Positions 9,656-18,258 of a stretch of 64,000 nucleotides of DNA are shown one piece after another. The stretch is from JAWKNZ01 sp041391425. GTDB taxonomy: Bacteria; Bdellovibrionota_B; Oligoflexia; Oligoflexales; JAWKNZ01. The notes under the pieces were generated by a model. It worked only from the letters and a program-made list of their open reading frames with translations, ran no database searches and was not told where the DNA came from. The stretch lies in assembly GCA_041391425.1 (NCBI GenBank), contig JAWKNZ010000012.1:45135-109134 (forward strand), in the 5' to 3' direction. Both the position numbers and the translations under genes were made by a program. Each line of letters starts with the position of its first letter. Position 1 is the first letter of the stretch.

Positions 9656-10999
9656 TTAACGGTGGATATAATGAATTTTTCCCATAACATCCACCTCTGT
9701 TTTTTCTCCATTTTGCAATTGCAAACCTTGATTTGTCAATGCAACGAAAACTCTATCCCAAGCTCCCACTTGGGCACGAAAACTTATAATTCCCATACTA
9801 GACATTAAAATATCCCTATTCATTTTCGTTTTCGTATCCAATAAAAATCTTCTCCCAGTATATAAATCATATCCATAAATTGGATTAAACTTTTGAGGTT
9901 CATTAGCGACATAGAAAATCTTACGACTATCTGGGCTCCATGCCGGACCCGTATTTAAATCAACAACAACATTGTCTGCAATTTTCATTAAAGACAGTTC
10001 ATCTCTATGATAAGTTTTTCCTTCCACATAAGGCACAACATAAATATGCCACTTACTCCCCCCAGATCCATTAGACTCAACACCACCAGCATAAAAAGAG
10101 ATCAACTTACCATTAGGAGAAATTGTAGGCCTCAAATCATCCATCTTCCAATCGGTAAATCTATATGGCTTTTTCCATTTATTGTCTTTTCTCGACAAAA
10201 TCATCAAATCATGATTTAGAGAATTTCCACTCGAATAAACAATTTTCTTGCCATCGGCAAACCATTCAGGAAAAATATCAACTGAAGGAGAATCTGAAAG
10301 ACGAACAATCTCATTATTATTCAATCTAATTGAATAAATATCCCCACCTCCAGAACGGCTACTAACAAAAGCTATCTCATTAGTCTTGGGGCTCCACGTT
10401 GCATAACCATCTTTCGTATTACTTTTCGCAACAATTTTTTCTTGGCTTCCAACAGCGCCAACATAAATATTATACTCTCCAGTCCCACCATTTGACATGA
10501 ACGCATAACGTGTACTATCTCTTGACCATCTCAACCCAGCATTATAAGAAAAAATTGAACGAGACACCATGCCTTCAAGAAAATGGTGTGACTGCTTTGG
10601 CACAATATAAAGATCACGTGAATAATTCCCCACTAGATTCTTCAGCAAAATCCTACGTTCTCTTGGTGTAATCACTTCATAACCAAGGTACGCTCCATCT
10701 GCAGACCAGCTTAGATTTGCTTCATTAAATGGAGCTTTACCATCCGTTAAAGGCTTAACTTCGATCATCTTCAAATCTGCTCTAGCTTCAGCCAAGCTTG
10801 GATAATCGCGATAGTATGTCTTAGTGCTTAAAAAAAACTTTTCGACAAAGCTCGGAAAATACCTTCCGTTCTTTGCAACAAAAGTGTTTAAAGGCACGCC
10901 AGAATCATAACCAACAACATCTTTAATAAAAGTACATGACGCAGCCAAAAATGCGTTTAAAACTAAAAAAAAAGACAAATTTATTAATCTAAGGTCCAT
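9656..10999 (-). CDS. TolB-like beta-propeller (PD40/WD40-like) lipoprotein
   Basis: 447 aa. Signal with lipobox AASC (Cys near residue 22), then repeated PD40 blades: LSWSADGAYLGYEV, LRWSRDSTRYAFMS, ATWSPKTNEIAFVS, PEWFADGKKIVYSS, PTISPNGKLISFYAG and PAWSPDSRKIFYVA, giving six recognisable blades. This is the TolB-type propeller fold but without the usual TolB N-terminal domain, and no tolQRA or pal are nearby. Most likely a periplasmic membrane-anchored interaction scaffold. Gaps to both operon neighbours are under 45 bases. Confidence 0.78.
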   Translation of the reverse strand: MDLRLINLSFFLVLNAFLAASCTFIKDVVGYDSGVPLNTFVAKNGRYFPSFVEKFFLSTKTYYRDYPSLAEARADLKMIEVKPLTDGKAPFNEANLSWSADGAYLGYEVITPRERRILLKNLVGNYSRDLYIVPKQSHHFLEGMVSRSIFSYNAGLRWSRDSTRYAFMSNGGTGEYNIYVGAVGSQEKIVAKSNTKDGYATWSPKTNEIAFVSSRSGGGDIYSIRLNNNEIVRLSDSPSVDIFPEWFADGKKIVYSSGNSLNHDLMILSRKDNKWKKPYRFTDWKMDDLRPTISPNGKLISFYAGGVESNGSGGSKWHIYVVPYVEGKTYHRDELSLMKIADNVVVDLNTGPAWSPDSRKIFYVANEPQKFNPIYGYDLYTGRRFLLDTKTKMNRDILMSSMGIISFRAQVGAWDRVFVALTNQGLQLQNGEKTEVDVMGKIHYIHR

Positions 11000-11026
11000 C
11001 CAACCAACAAATTAACTGTTCACACT

Positions 11027-14000
11027 TTAGTGTGCAGTTGCAAGAGAGGCTTTAGCCTGTTTAAAGTAAATTCTAGCATTTTCAATTAAACCCTGCCTGT
11101 TATGAGCTAAAGGTATTGACTTGGCATTTCCATCTAAATAATCTCGCCAATTTTTGACCGCTTCTGTCAAATCTGCCTTACTATTAGATTGCAGCCAAAG
11201 TTTGTGCTGACTTAATGCCTTATAATATGAAACATTATGTGCAGCCATTGCATAATGCTCTTTGGAAACAAATCGCAAAAATGGAGTCACATGCTCAAAT
11301 ACTTCAATTGCTTTTTGATAATGAGCTACTGCACTAGCTTTATCTCTAGCAGAAAGCTTCTCGGCGGTCATGAATAGTGCTATGCCTTCATCAATATGAG
11401 AACCAATAAATCTCTTATCATTAAAATTCTTAATCTCTTCACGCTTTGTAATTCGTCCGAATGCTGCGGCAGCCCTTGCTGGCTGATCCAGCTTAGTAAG
11501 ATACAATTCACCAATCTGGTGTTGTGCAAAAAGATAGTCGCTATGATCACTCGTTATCGATTTCAATTTTTTCATTGCTTCCGGTATATGATTTGCTTTT
11601 AACAACTTCCCAATAATTGTTAAATAATCTCTTTCTAACTTGATCGAACGATTGCCGGTAAGATCTAAAGTGCCTTTTTCAAGCTCAACCACTTCTAAAT
11701 ACGATTTATAACCAGAAACTCCTTTCACCTCAATCTTAGCAAACCCAGACGGAACTGGTATTGGGTACGAAAGTGGAGTTTTACCAATCAGCTTATCATT
11801 TACAAAGACTTGCGCTGAGCTTGGAATTGATTCGACGCGCAAGAAAGCTGTTTCTCTAGATAATCTTATCCTCTTCTCTTTAGCCACACCGCTTAAGCGC
11901 AGAGATTTATTAAAAACACTATAACCATGCTTAATCACCTTTACCTGTCCAGCACTATTAAAATTTTTCGCATCAAAGTAAATTCTTCCAAAATTATCAG
12001 AAGCTCCAATCCATTCACCGTTGAAATAAGCATTTGCCTGCGAAATATTAGAATATTTGTCATTAGAAGCGAGGCCAACTATATGTAGATACGGCTTCCT
12101 ATCTGCAACAAAATTTGTAGAAAAGCCTCTTCTCACTAAAGAAACTTGATCACCACGATCAATCGTCGATCTAGGAAGTAATTTTTTAACAGAACAAATA
12201 GAATCCATATCATTGACTTTTTCAACAGTCAAAGTAGCAATCATCTTGCTCTCTTTTTGGTTTCCTCTTATACCCGACTGAACCCCATAAACTTCTAATA
12301 GCTCACCTTTTTTAATAGACCTTCCATTATTCCTTCCTAAATTGATTGTAACCGAAGCATCAGCATTCTTATTGATCACAACACCTTCAAATGGAAAAAT
12401 ATTTGTTATTTTATCAGCCATTGCCATAACAGAACTATCAATAGAATTTTGATCAGCCATACTAGCTAAATCTTCTTTAGCAGCTGCTATAACCTTACCT
12501 TGGCTGTCAATAATACTAAGCTGCAGACTTTGCTCTCTACCATTGCTAGGGCCAACTAAGGTTGGAAGAATAATAGCATCTACCCTGCTTTTCAAATCTG
12601 TCAGCTGCCAACCACCAGAAATTACCTTTTCAAGACTAAGATCTTCCTCTCTTATTTCATCATCAAAGATGGAAAAAGGTACCTCTTGAAATGATTTAAA
12701 AGAAAAAAGATGGTTCCTCATTGCCCTCTGTACTTTTAAATCTAAGCCAGGAGCAAATGCCTTAGCATCAATCTCCATAACTTTACCAGCAGGCTGAGAT
12801 TTCAAAACTACCATCTTCACCGGAGGGGGCTTTTTAGGCATAAAATATTTGCTAAGTGTCATCGGACCGGAAACGACAAAATCTGTCTGATACTCTTCAG
12901 GCAAATAGCCCTTAGGTTTTAGTGAAACTTCTAGTAAATCATCATGATTGCCATGATATTGGTAAGAAAAATGCCCAAATCGATCTGTTACGCCAGCCTT
13001 TTTACCACCAACATAAACCGACACATCTTGGAGTCCTTTAGTATAATTATAGTGTTTAGTAATCGCAAAGACATCTATCGTTTCCCCTTTATCAAGGTTA
13101 AAACGCAACATTCCTTTATGTTTTACACGTACATCTTTTGACTGGGTAAAGTACCCAGATTTACGGGCAATAAATTTTATCGCTTGTTTCGGTTTGTTAT
13201 TAAATCGAATTACACACCGTCCATGCTGATTAGTTCTACAACCTACCTTCAAATCGCCTTTATCTTCTTTACCCACATAAACATCTGCATCTACTAAAGC
13301 TTTTTTATTATCTGAAACATAAATAGTAAAAACCATTTGTCCTGAATTTTGAAGCTTACGCATAGGGTAAGGCGCAGCTTTCGTATTATCAATATGGGAT
13401 AGAGTAAGTTTGGTTGGAATAGGATTAAGAGCAACAGCCATTTTTTGATCTTCTAAATGAGACGTTACATCTTTTATCTCTGTATCAATGACTGATTCAC
13501 TTTTCACATCTTTCTTTTGCTCCAAAACCGTAGCATCTTTAAAGTTTTCTTTTTTTACTATAGACTGCTCTGTCTCAGGCGGTATGTCATATTCTTCACC
13601 TTTTGATCCTTTACCCTCACTCAGTGCTGCTTGGGTATCTTCGTTTCCACTATTAATAATATCCTTCTGATCTTTCTTCCCCTCACTAGAGTCTACCGGT
13701 TGAGTTGTAACAACATCATCACTTGCCGAAGGTTTTGGAACAAAATACAAGACGGCATCAAAATCAATTTTTTGCTCGCCACTTTCCCGAACAATAAAGT
13801 TCATAAAATCGGGAGCAAAATATTTGCTGCTGCTATCTTTAGAAACTTCAATTCGGTGTGGTTCGCCAATTTGTAAATCAATATTTTTTTTCCATTCTCC
13901 AGTCGTATCGGTTTTGCCAATAATCTCTTTTCCTAATTTAATGTTGGCATCCGATATAACCTCTCCTTGATTTGTTTTCGCACGAACAGTGACCGTCACC

Positions 14001-14083
14001 TCTTTAGTTTTGCTACATGAAGTAATAATAAAAAGAAAAAACAACAATGCGTAGAAATTATAGCTTCCAAGCAAACTCGGCAT
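11027..14083 (-). CDS. Large PEGA-domain and TPR-like lipoprotein
   Basis: 1018 aa. Lipobox ITSC after a signal starting at MPSLLGSYNF. The Shine-Dalgarno AGGAGA lies six bases before ATG 14083, and a longer frame from 14104 would include that site, so I chose 14083. Domains in order: an Ig-like/carboxypeptidase-regulatory-like module (GKTDTTGEWKKN), a low-complexity acidic/Ser linker (~130-210), two or three more regulatory-like modules (GCRTNQHGRC, GVTDRFGHFSY), a central domain of unknown type, a PEGA domain (~770-830, RVESIPSSAQVFVNDK ... GKTPLSYPI) and a helical TPR-like C-terminus (~850-1018). Probably an outer-membrane-anchored periplasmic or surface scaffold. Fourth gene of the operon. 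Confidence 0.75.
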   Translation of the reverse strand: MPSLLGSYNFYALLFFLFIITSCSKTKEVTVTVRAKTNQGEVISDANIKLGKEIIGKTDTTGEWKKNIDLQIGEPHRIEVSKDSSSKYFAPDFMNFIVRESGEQKIDFDAVLYFVPKPSASDDVVTTQPVDSSEGKKDQKDIINSGNEDTQAALSEGKGSKGEEYDIPPETEQSIVKKENFKDATVLEQKKDVKSESVIDTEIKDVTSHLEDQKMAVALNPIPTKLTLSHIDNTKAAPYPMRKLQNSGQMVFTIYVSDNKKALVDADVYVGKEDKGDLKVGCRTNQHGRCVIRFNNKPKQAIKFIARKSGYFTQSKDVRVKHKGMLRFNLDKGETIDVFAITKHYNYTKGLQDVSVYVGGKKAGVTDRFGHFSYQYHGNHDDLLEVSLKPKGYLPEEYQTDFVVSGPMTLSKYFMPKKPPPVKMVVLKSQPAGKVMEIDAKAFAPGLDLKVQRAMRNHLFSFKSFQEVPFSIFDDEIREEDLSLEKVISGGWQLTDLKSRVDAIILPTLVGPSNGREQSLQLSIIDSQGKVIAAAKEDLASMADQNSIDSSVMAMADKITNIFPFEGVVINKNADASVTINLGRNNGRSIKKGELLEVYGVQSGIRGNQKESKMIATLTVEKVNDMDSICSVKKLLPRSTIDRGDQVSLVRRGFSTNFVADRKPYLHIVGLASNDKYSNISQANAYFNGEWIGASDNFGRIYFDAKNFNSAGQVKVIKHGYSVFNKSLRLSGVAKEKRIRLSRETAFLRVESIPSSAQVFVNDKLIGKTPLSYPIPVPSGFAKIEVKGVSGYKSYLEVVELEKGTLDLTGNRSIKLERDYLTIIGKLLKANHIPEAMKKLKSITSDHSDYLFAQHQIGELYLTKLDQPARAAAAFGRITKREEIKNFNDKRFIGSHIDEGIALFMTAEKLSARDKASAVAHYQKAIEVFEHVTPFLRFVSKEHYAMAAHNVSYYKALSQHKLWLQSNSKADLTEAVKNWRDYLDGNAKSIPLAHNRQGLIENARIYFKQAKASLATAH

Positions 14084-14130
14084 AAATATTCTCCTGATCA
14101 TCAAATTTTTTAAATCGCCCCTAAGAATTT

Positions 14131-14580
14131 TTATAACCGAGGGGGTGTCAAACTTGCTCCACCAATACCGCGATTTGCATTCACATCAGGATTAACTCCT
14201 ATCATTGACGCATCCGGAATTGGATTGGGCATGAGATCCAAAACGATTTTATCCGTCTTATTCAAATCAATTTCAGCAGATGCAAGCTTAAACCCAGGCA
14301 CTAAAGCCTCAACTAAATAGCGACCCTTTTTTAAACTCTTATTAACAATAAAACTTCCATCATTAGAAACAGCAACAATGGTCGAATTCACAGTACCGCT
14401 TTTACCGCCCTGCGACTTGCTAGTTACGTCTAGAGGCACGATATTTACCCGTGCATTACTATAATCAATCGGTTGCTCATCCAATGTTTTTAAATTCCCT
14501 GACAACGCGGAAGAGCACCCATATATCAAAAGATAAAAAACATAATATTTAAAATAGTTAAAGACCTTAAATGCATTCAC
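14131..14580 (-). CDS. Small predicted lipoprotein with regulatory-like beta domain
   Basis: The in-frame GTG at 14580 overlaps the TAG of the upstream gene by one base (TAGTG), which suggests translational coupling and gives a compact signal (VNAFKVFNYFKYYVFYLLIYGC) with lipobox IYGC. A longer frame from 14634 would put ~18 residues inside the upstream gene and give a poor signal. The mature part has a carboxypeptidase-regulatory-like pattern (VAVSNDGSFIVNKSLKKG, RYLVEALVPGF), similar in style to the modules in the next gene. The tail is Asn/Pro/Gly-rich. Function unknown. Confidence 0.62.
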   Translation of the reverse strand: MNAFKVFNYFKYYVFYLLIYGCSSALSGNLKTLDEQPIDYSNARVNIVPLDVTSKSQGGKSGTVNSTIVAVSNDGSFIVNKSLKKGRYLVEALVPGFKLASAEIDLNKTDKIVLDLMPNPIPDASMIGVNPDVNANRGIGGASLTPPRL

Positions 14581-15227
14581 TATTTGACAAACTCTTGCGG
14601 CAACCAAGCTACTGAATTTGTTTCTGTTAACCATACCAAGACACTCCTCATACCTCTTTTAAGTGCAATAAATTGAGATCCTTTACGAATATATATATGT
14701 TTTTTTTGCCGATCAGGGTAAGTATGCATATAGTTAAGTGGTTGAACGGCAACAACAACAGGCAATGAATTTATCTTTATGGTTATCATATCCGTTCGCA
14801 AAGCAACATTTTCAATCATGTCAGCATGCACCCAGCCAGTAATTTCACGCTGATATGCAAAGACCTTTTTCCATACACCTATTGCATCAATAACCACTAC
14901 TAGCTCATCTTTATCTAAAATTTGATCCTGTAAAAGAAAGCTAGAATTCGGCCCATCCCTAACCTCAGCCTTTTTTCGCACTACTCGCGCCAACTCTAAA
15001 ACATTTGCTGGAACCCGCAATGCATCCTTAGATAAAGTAGTTACCAATCGAAAATTGAAACTTTTTGGCGTAATGGTTCTTGCTTGAACCACTTGCGTCT
15101 CTAATCCGTCTTTTTCCGGTTTAAGCTGGTTTGGCTGAATCTTTTTTGACAAACAGGCTGTAAAAAAAATAAATAAGAATGGAAAAATAACTATAGCTGC
15201 TCTATCAATCAACTTTTCTAAATCCAT
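14580..15227 (-). CDS. SH3-like domain lipoprotein
   Basis: 215 aa from ATG 15227 (MDLEKLIDRAAIVIFPF...), with lipobox FTAC near residue 25. A much longer frame reaches 15365 but overlaps the upstream gene and lacks a signal there; an in-frame GTG at 15236 is a second option because it lies close to GGAAGGA. The middle of the protein (VVRKKAEVRDGPNSSFLL ... GVWKKV ... ITGWVHADMIE) is a bacterial SH3 (SH3b) pattern: RxGP-S, then W-KV, then GWV. Such domains often bind peptidoglycan or partner proteins. The stop overlaps the next start. Confidence 0.72.
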   Translation of the reverse strand: MDLEKLIDRAAIVIFPFLFIFFTACLSKKIQPNQLKPEKDGLETQVVQARTITPKSFNFRLVTTLSKDALRVPANVLELARVVRKKAEVRDGPNSSFLLQDQILDKDELVVVIDAIGVWKKVFAYQREITGWVHADMIENVALRTDMITIKINSLPVVVAVQPLNYMHTYPDRQKKHIYIRKGSQFIALKRGMRSVLVWLTETNSVAWLPQEFVK

Positions 15228-15237
15228 AAGCAGCACA

Positions 15238-16248
15238 TCATCCTTCCTTTGCTGCTGGTGATGCATCAGGCGCTTCACCTTCTTTTTTCTCCTGTAAGTC
15301 TTTATCGCCTTCATTCGTTTCTGATTTGGTCGCTGTCCTATGCATAGCCGCATAATCATATTCAATCTTCTTTGACAACTTCGTAATTCTAGAATCCCCG
15401 CCAGAAGTCATCAGCCCAATTTCAATACCTGTCAGCTCTCCAGACAATCCTTCTGGGGCTAAAAAACTAAAATTTTTCCTTTTAAAATTTCTAATGCTGA
15501 ACCTGTGTGATCTAGTAGCATCGACAACTTTTCCATATTGATCTACTTTGAGATGTGATGGAGCAGAAAAATAAACTGTTTCTCCCGATTCTTTCAAAAA
15601 AGAAGCTACTGCCCAGACATATCCACTTGCTTTTCTACTAGCGGATAAATTCTTAATCGAAAAACTTAATTCAAAGCCCTTTGGATCTTTGCTAACGTCA
15701 CTCTTAGTTACAGCCAAAGTCCAGCCTTCAGGCTCACTAGCTAGAGGTTGCTCTGCATTATCCTGTATTTTTTCACTAGGGCTAGTTGCCTGTAAATTTG
15801 TACTAGTTACTTTAGGAGCTTCCCTCTTAACTTCAGAGCTTTTAGCCTCATTTAAATCTTTTTTCACACCAGAGTCAGATTTTGATGTATCACCCTCGAC
15901 ATCACCCCCATCTTCCTTATTAGTTGAATCAGCAAGTAAATTCTGAGTCAATAAGTTAGGATATGCTTTCTCATACACCCCATCATAACGGCCTTGATAT
16001 GCAAAAATAGTCGTCAATGCACTCTTATAACGCGTACGATAATAAATGTTCTCGGATACTAAATAATATAAAAACCAAGTACTTACTAACGCCCATGCAA
16101 GCACAAACATTCCCAACGCGAAAAAACCATTAAACCTGATTAAAGGAATCGTAAACGACTTGGTCTTTCCCGAATCAACGAAGTAAACGACATTTAAGTT
16201 ACGTTTTCTGGTTTTTTGGGGCTTAGTTTTTTTGCCCTGTTTCTCCAT
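15238..16248 (-). CDS. Single-pass membrane protein, first gene of envelope operon
   Basis: 336 aa. Very basic cytoplasmic N-terminus (MEKQGKKTKPQKTRKRN), one TM at about 40-65 (FFALGMFVLAWALVSTWFLY), a Lys/Glu/Ser-rich linker (~105-175), then a ~110-residue beta-rich periplasmic domain (WTLAVTKSDVSKDPKGFELS ... VWAVASFLKESGE) and a charged tail rich in Glu, Lys and Ala. I recognise no named domain. It leads the seven-gene minus-strand operon ending at 7150. Candidate inner-membrane anchor for the lipoproteins that follow. Confidence 0.68.
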   Translation of the reverse strand: MEKQGKKTKPQKTRKRNLNVVYFVDSGKTKSFTIPLIRFNGFFALGMFVLAWALVSTWFLYYLVSENIYYRTRYKSALTTIFAYQGRYDGVYEKAYPNLLTQNLLADSTNKEDGGDVEGDTSKSDSGVKKDLNEAKSSEVKREAPKVTSTNLQATSPSEKIQDNAEQPLASEPEGWTLAVTKSDVSKDPKGFELSFSIKNLSASRKASGYVWAVASFLKESGETVYFSAPSHLKVDQYGKVVDATRSHRFSIRNFKRKNFSFLAPEGLSGELTGIEIGLMTSGGDSRITKLSKKIEYDYAAMHRTATKSETNEGDKDLQEKKEGEAPDASPAAKEG

Positions 16249-16401
16249 AAGCTAACCAACCCCCAACGAGCTCTGCAGCTGACGATTTTTACTACATATT
16301 ACTATATAGAATATGCTCAATAGCTAATTGTTTCAACTTCTTTAAGAAAGCACAGCTTTTATCACGAAAGACTATAATTTATACAGCCTTAACATCTCCC
16401 C

Positions 16402-16563
16402 GGGATCTGAAATTTTTTGAAAAACTGTAGTATTTTCAACGGATCCGAAGTTCGCTCGGGTGCTAGGCGCGAGGAGGAGGGAAACTGCAGTGTACATGTT
16501 GGTACATGAGGATTTCCTGACGACGAAGCAACACCGCAACCGGCTAAAAATTCGGATCTGGGA
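16402..16563. repeat. Palindromic repeat element A, centred on TGTAC-ATGTTG-GTACA
   Basis: Imperfect outer inverted repeats (GGGATCTGAAATTTTT on the left, reverse complement of AAAAATTCGGATCTGGG on the right) enclose GC-richer sequence with the centre TGTACATGTTGGTACA at 16491-16506. Flanking text GAGGAGGGAAA / GGATTTCCT is a weak inner arm. The centre motif is shared with elements B and C, which argues for one family of small non-coding mobile repeats. Confidence 0.6.
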
Positions 16564-16707
16564 TATACCTATCCTGCATTAGGCTGGCCAGTTATACATG
16601 CTACACAAATACGGTTATACACTCCTCCTGATGAAAGAGAATAAAGGCCTTTAATACAACTTTTCTATTTTATAATAGATTGTTAATATAACATAAAAAC
16701 CAAGAAA

Positions 16708-16893
16708 CTAGGGCGTGTTGACGTTTCATTTTCGTAGCGAGAGACAAATACTTGAAAGTCGCAGCTAGGAAGGGTTTCAAAAATTACCGGAGGTGTACTA
16801 AATGTACATTGAGGATAATTTTTTGAAACCCTGACAACGCTGTGACTCAAGGGTTTGGCTCGTAGTAGGAAATGAAACGTCAACACGCCCTAG
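16708..16893. repeat. Palindromic repeat element B with perfect 24-bp terminal inverted repeats
   Basis: Arms 16708-16731 (CTAGGGCGTGTTGACGTTTC...) and 16870-16893 are perfect reverse complements. A nested inner pair, AGGGTTTCAAAAATTA (16771-16786) and TAATTTTTTGAAACCCT (16816-16832), encloses the centre TGTACTAAATGTACA (16794-16808). No coding capacity. The layout of perfect ends, nested stem and short length is that of a MITE-like or other palindromic repeat unit. From memory, repeats starting AGGGCGTGTTGAC occur in other proteobacteria. Confidence 0.8.
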
Positions 16894-17031
16894 GCCAAAA
16901 CTTAAAACAAATTGCTATATAAATATTGGTTATATCACCAATAATTGAACTCAAGTCTTTATCTTTTGGCAACATCAGAGAAATGCTAATATAAAGTAGC
17001 GACGAAAATATCCATTCACGAGGTTATACTG

Positions 17032-18258
17032 TTGTTTCTTCCATCACCAAATGGCCCGCCTTTAAAGATAGGGTTTTATAGAGCAAGTAGCATTGGCGAC
17101 GTCGTATTAGCCACTGCTTGTATTGACCTTTTGATGAAGTTACAAAATCGGCTACAAACAAAAGTAGAAATATCATGGATTGGCAGAAATCCATCACTAG
17201 AGTTACTCTCGGAAGCCTTCCCATGGATTAACTTTATAAATATAGCTGATTTCTCTGATTTATCAAAAAGTTCAGAGTTGATTAAAAAACTTGCAAGCAT
17301 TCACTTCATGGTAGATTTACAAGGAAACCTCCGTTCGCGAATGTTAACCCATAATTTAACCCGCGCTTCTGGACAGCCTATATATCGCTATGACAAAGCT
17401 CAGGTTTACCGCGCAAAGTTAGTAGCAGAAGCCAGAATGTTTGGCCGCAATAGAGTGCTTCCCGCTAACACCAAACACGCAAAAAAATTACAATTCCACT
17501 CCATGGTAGAAGCTCTAAAACAAGGTTTAAAGAAACAACTGCCATCAGATATGCTTGATGGCATTGAAACACTAGATCCAAGACCAACTCTACCCACAAG
17601 CCATGATTCAAATCACCGACCATGGCAAAAAGAATTACAATTCGGGCATTGGTTAGCAGTGGCACCTGGCGCCTCATATAATGCAAAGAGATCACCAATA
17701 GGCGTTTTTTCTGAAATTATAGCCATGACCCGCTTTGAGTTAGAACGTAAACTTAATACTACATCATCTCACATTGGTATTCTCATTTTGGGAGACGACC
17801 ATGATAGAGATAAGGGGTTAAAATTATTAGATAATCTAGCTTGGAAAGGCCCTTCCCTTAACTTGGCAGGCAAGCTAAGTTTATGGGAATCAGCCTTGGC
17901 TCTAAAAAGCTCCGATTTTCTGCTTAGCAATGACTCTGGCCTCGCACATATAGCAGAAGCTGTAAAAACTCCTGTTGCCGTTTTATTCGGACCAACAGTC
18001 GAAGCTTTTGGCTTTGCCCCACACCTAGATATTTCTAGAGCCTATTCCACATCTCTTGGGTGCAGGCCTTGCTCAAAACATGGCAAAGTTGAATGCCGCT
18101 ATCATGATAAATTATGTTTTGCCAATATTTCCAAACCAGATATCTCAGACCACATAGCCACACACATGGTACGTTTAATTGAAGAAGAAAAAAAAAATAA
18201 GACATTGAATGATATGCCCCCAATACAGGGCGAAGTCGGGCCACATTTTCATGTTTAA
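17032..18258 (+). CDS. Glycosyltransferase family 9 (LPS heptosyltransferase-like)
   Basis: 408 aa. Residues IGFYRASSIGDVVLATACID form the GT9 N-terminal signature with the conserved GD; VDLQGNLRS and the C-terminal NDSGLAHIAEA plus VALFGPTVEAFGF are further GT9 marks. The Cys-rich end (CRPCSKHGKVEC...CFANI) is typical of WaaF/WaaC-like proteins. It likely adds heptose to the inner LPS core at the cytoplasmic face. Start is TTG with CGAGG eight bases upstream. The last eight bases overlap the probable waaA start, so the two are co-translated. Confidence 0.85.
   Translation: MFLPSPNGPPLKIGFYRASSIGDVVLATACIDLLMKLQNRLQTKVEISWIGRNPSLELLSEAFPWINFINIADFSDLSKSSELIKKLASIHFMVDLQGNLRSRMLTHNLTRASGQPIYRYDKAQVYRAKLVAEARMFGRNRVLPANTKHAKKLQFHSMVEALKQGLKKQLPSDMLDGIETLDPRPTLPTSHDSNHRPWQKELQFGHWLAVAPGASYNAKRSPIGVFSEIIAMTRFELERKLNTTSSHIGILILGDDHDRDKGLKLLDNLAWKGPSLNLAGKLSLWESALALKSSDFLLSNDSGLAHIAEAVKTPVAVLFGPTVEAFGFAPHLDISRAYSTSLGCRPCSKHGKVECRYHDKLCFANISKPDISDHIATHMVRLIEEEKKNKTLNDMPPIQGEVGPHFHV

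Larger units (their letters stand above)
16249..17031. other. Repeat-rich intergenic spacer between divergent operons
   Basis: 783 bases separating the minus-strand envelope operon from the plus-strand LPS genes. It holds two palindromic repeat elements (separate entries) and must carry both promoters, but no sigma-70 pair is clear enough to call. No credible ORF; the short frame at 16683-16886 lies inside a repeat. Confidence 0.6.

Noticed and set aside
16683..16886. Minus-strand 67-codon ORF
   Set aside because: Lies within palindromic element B, so it is a repeat-derived frame.
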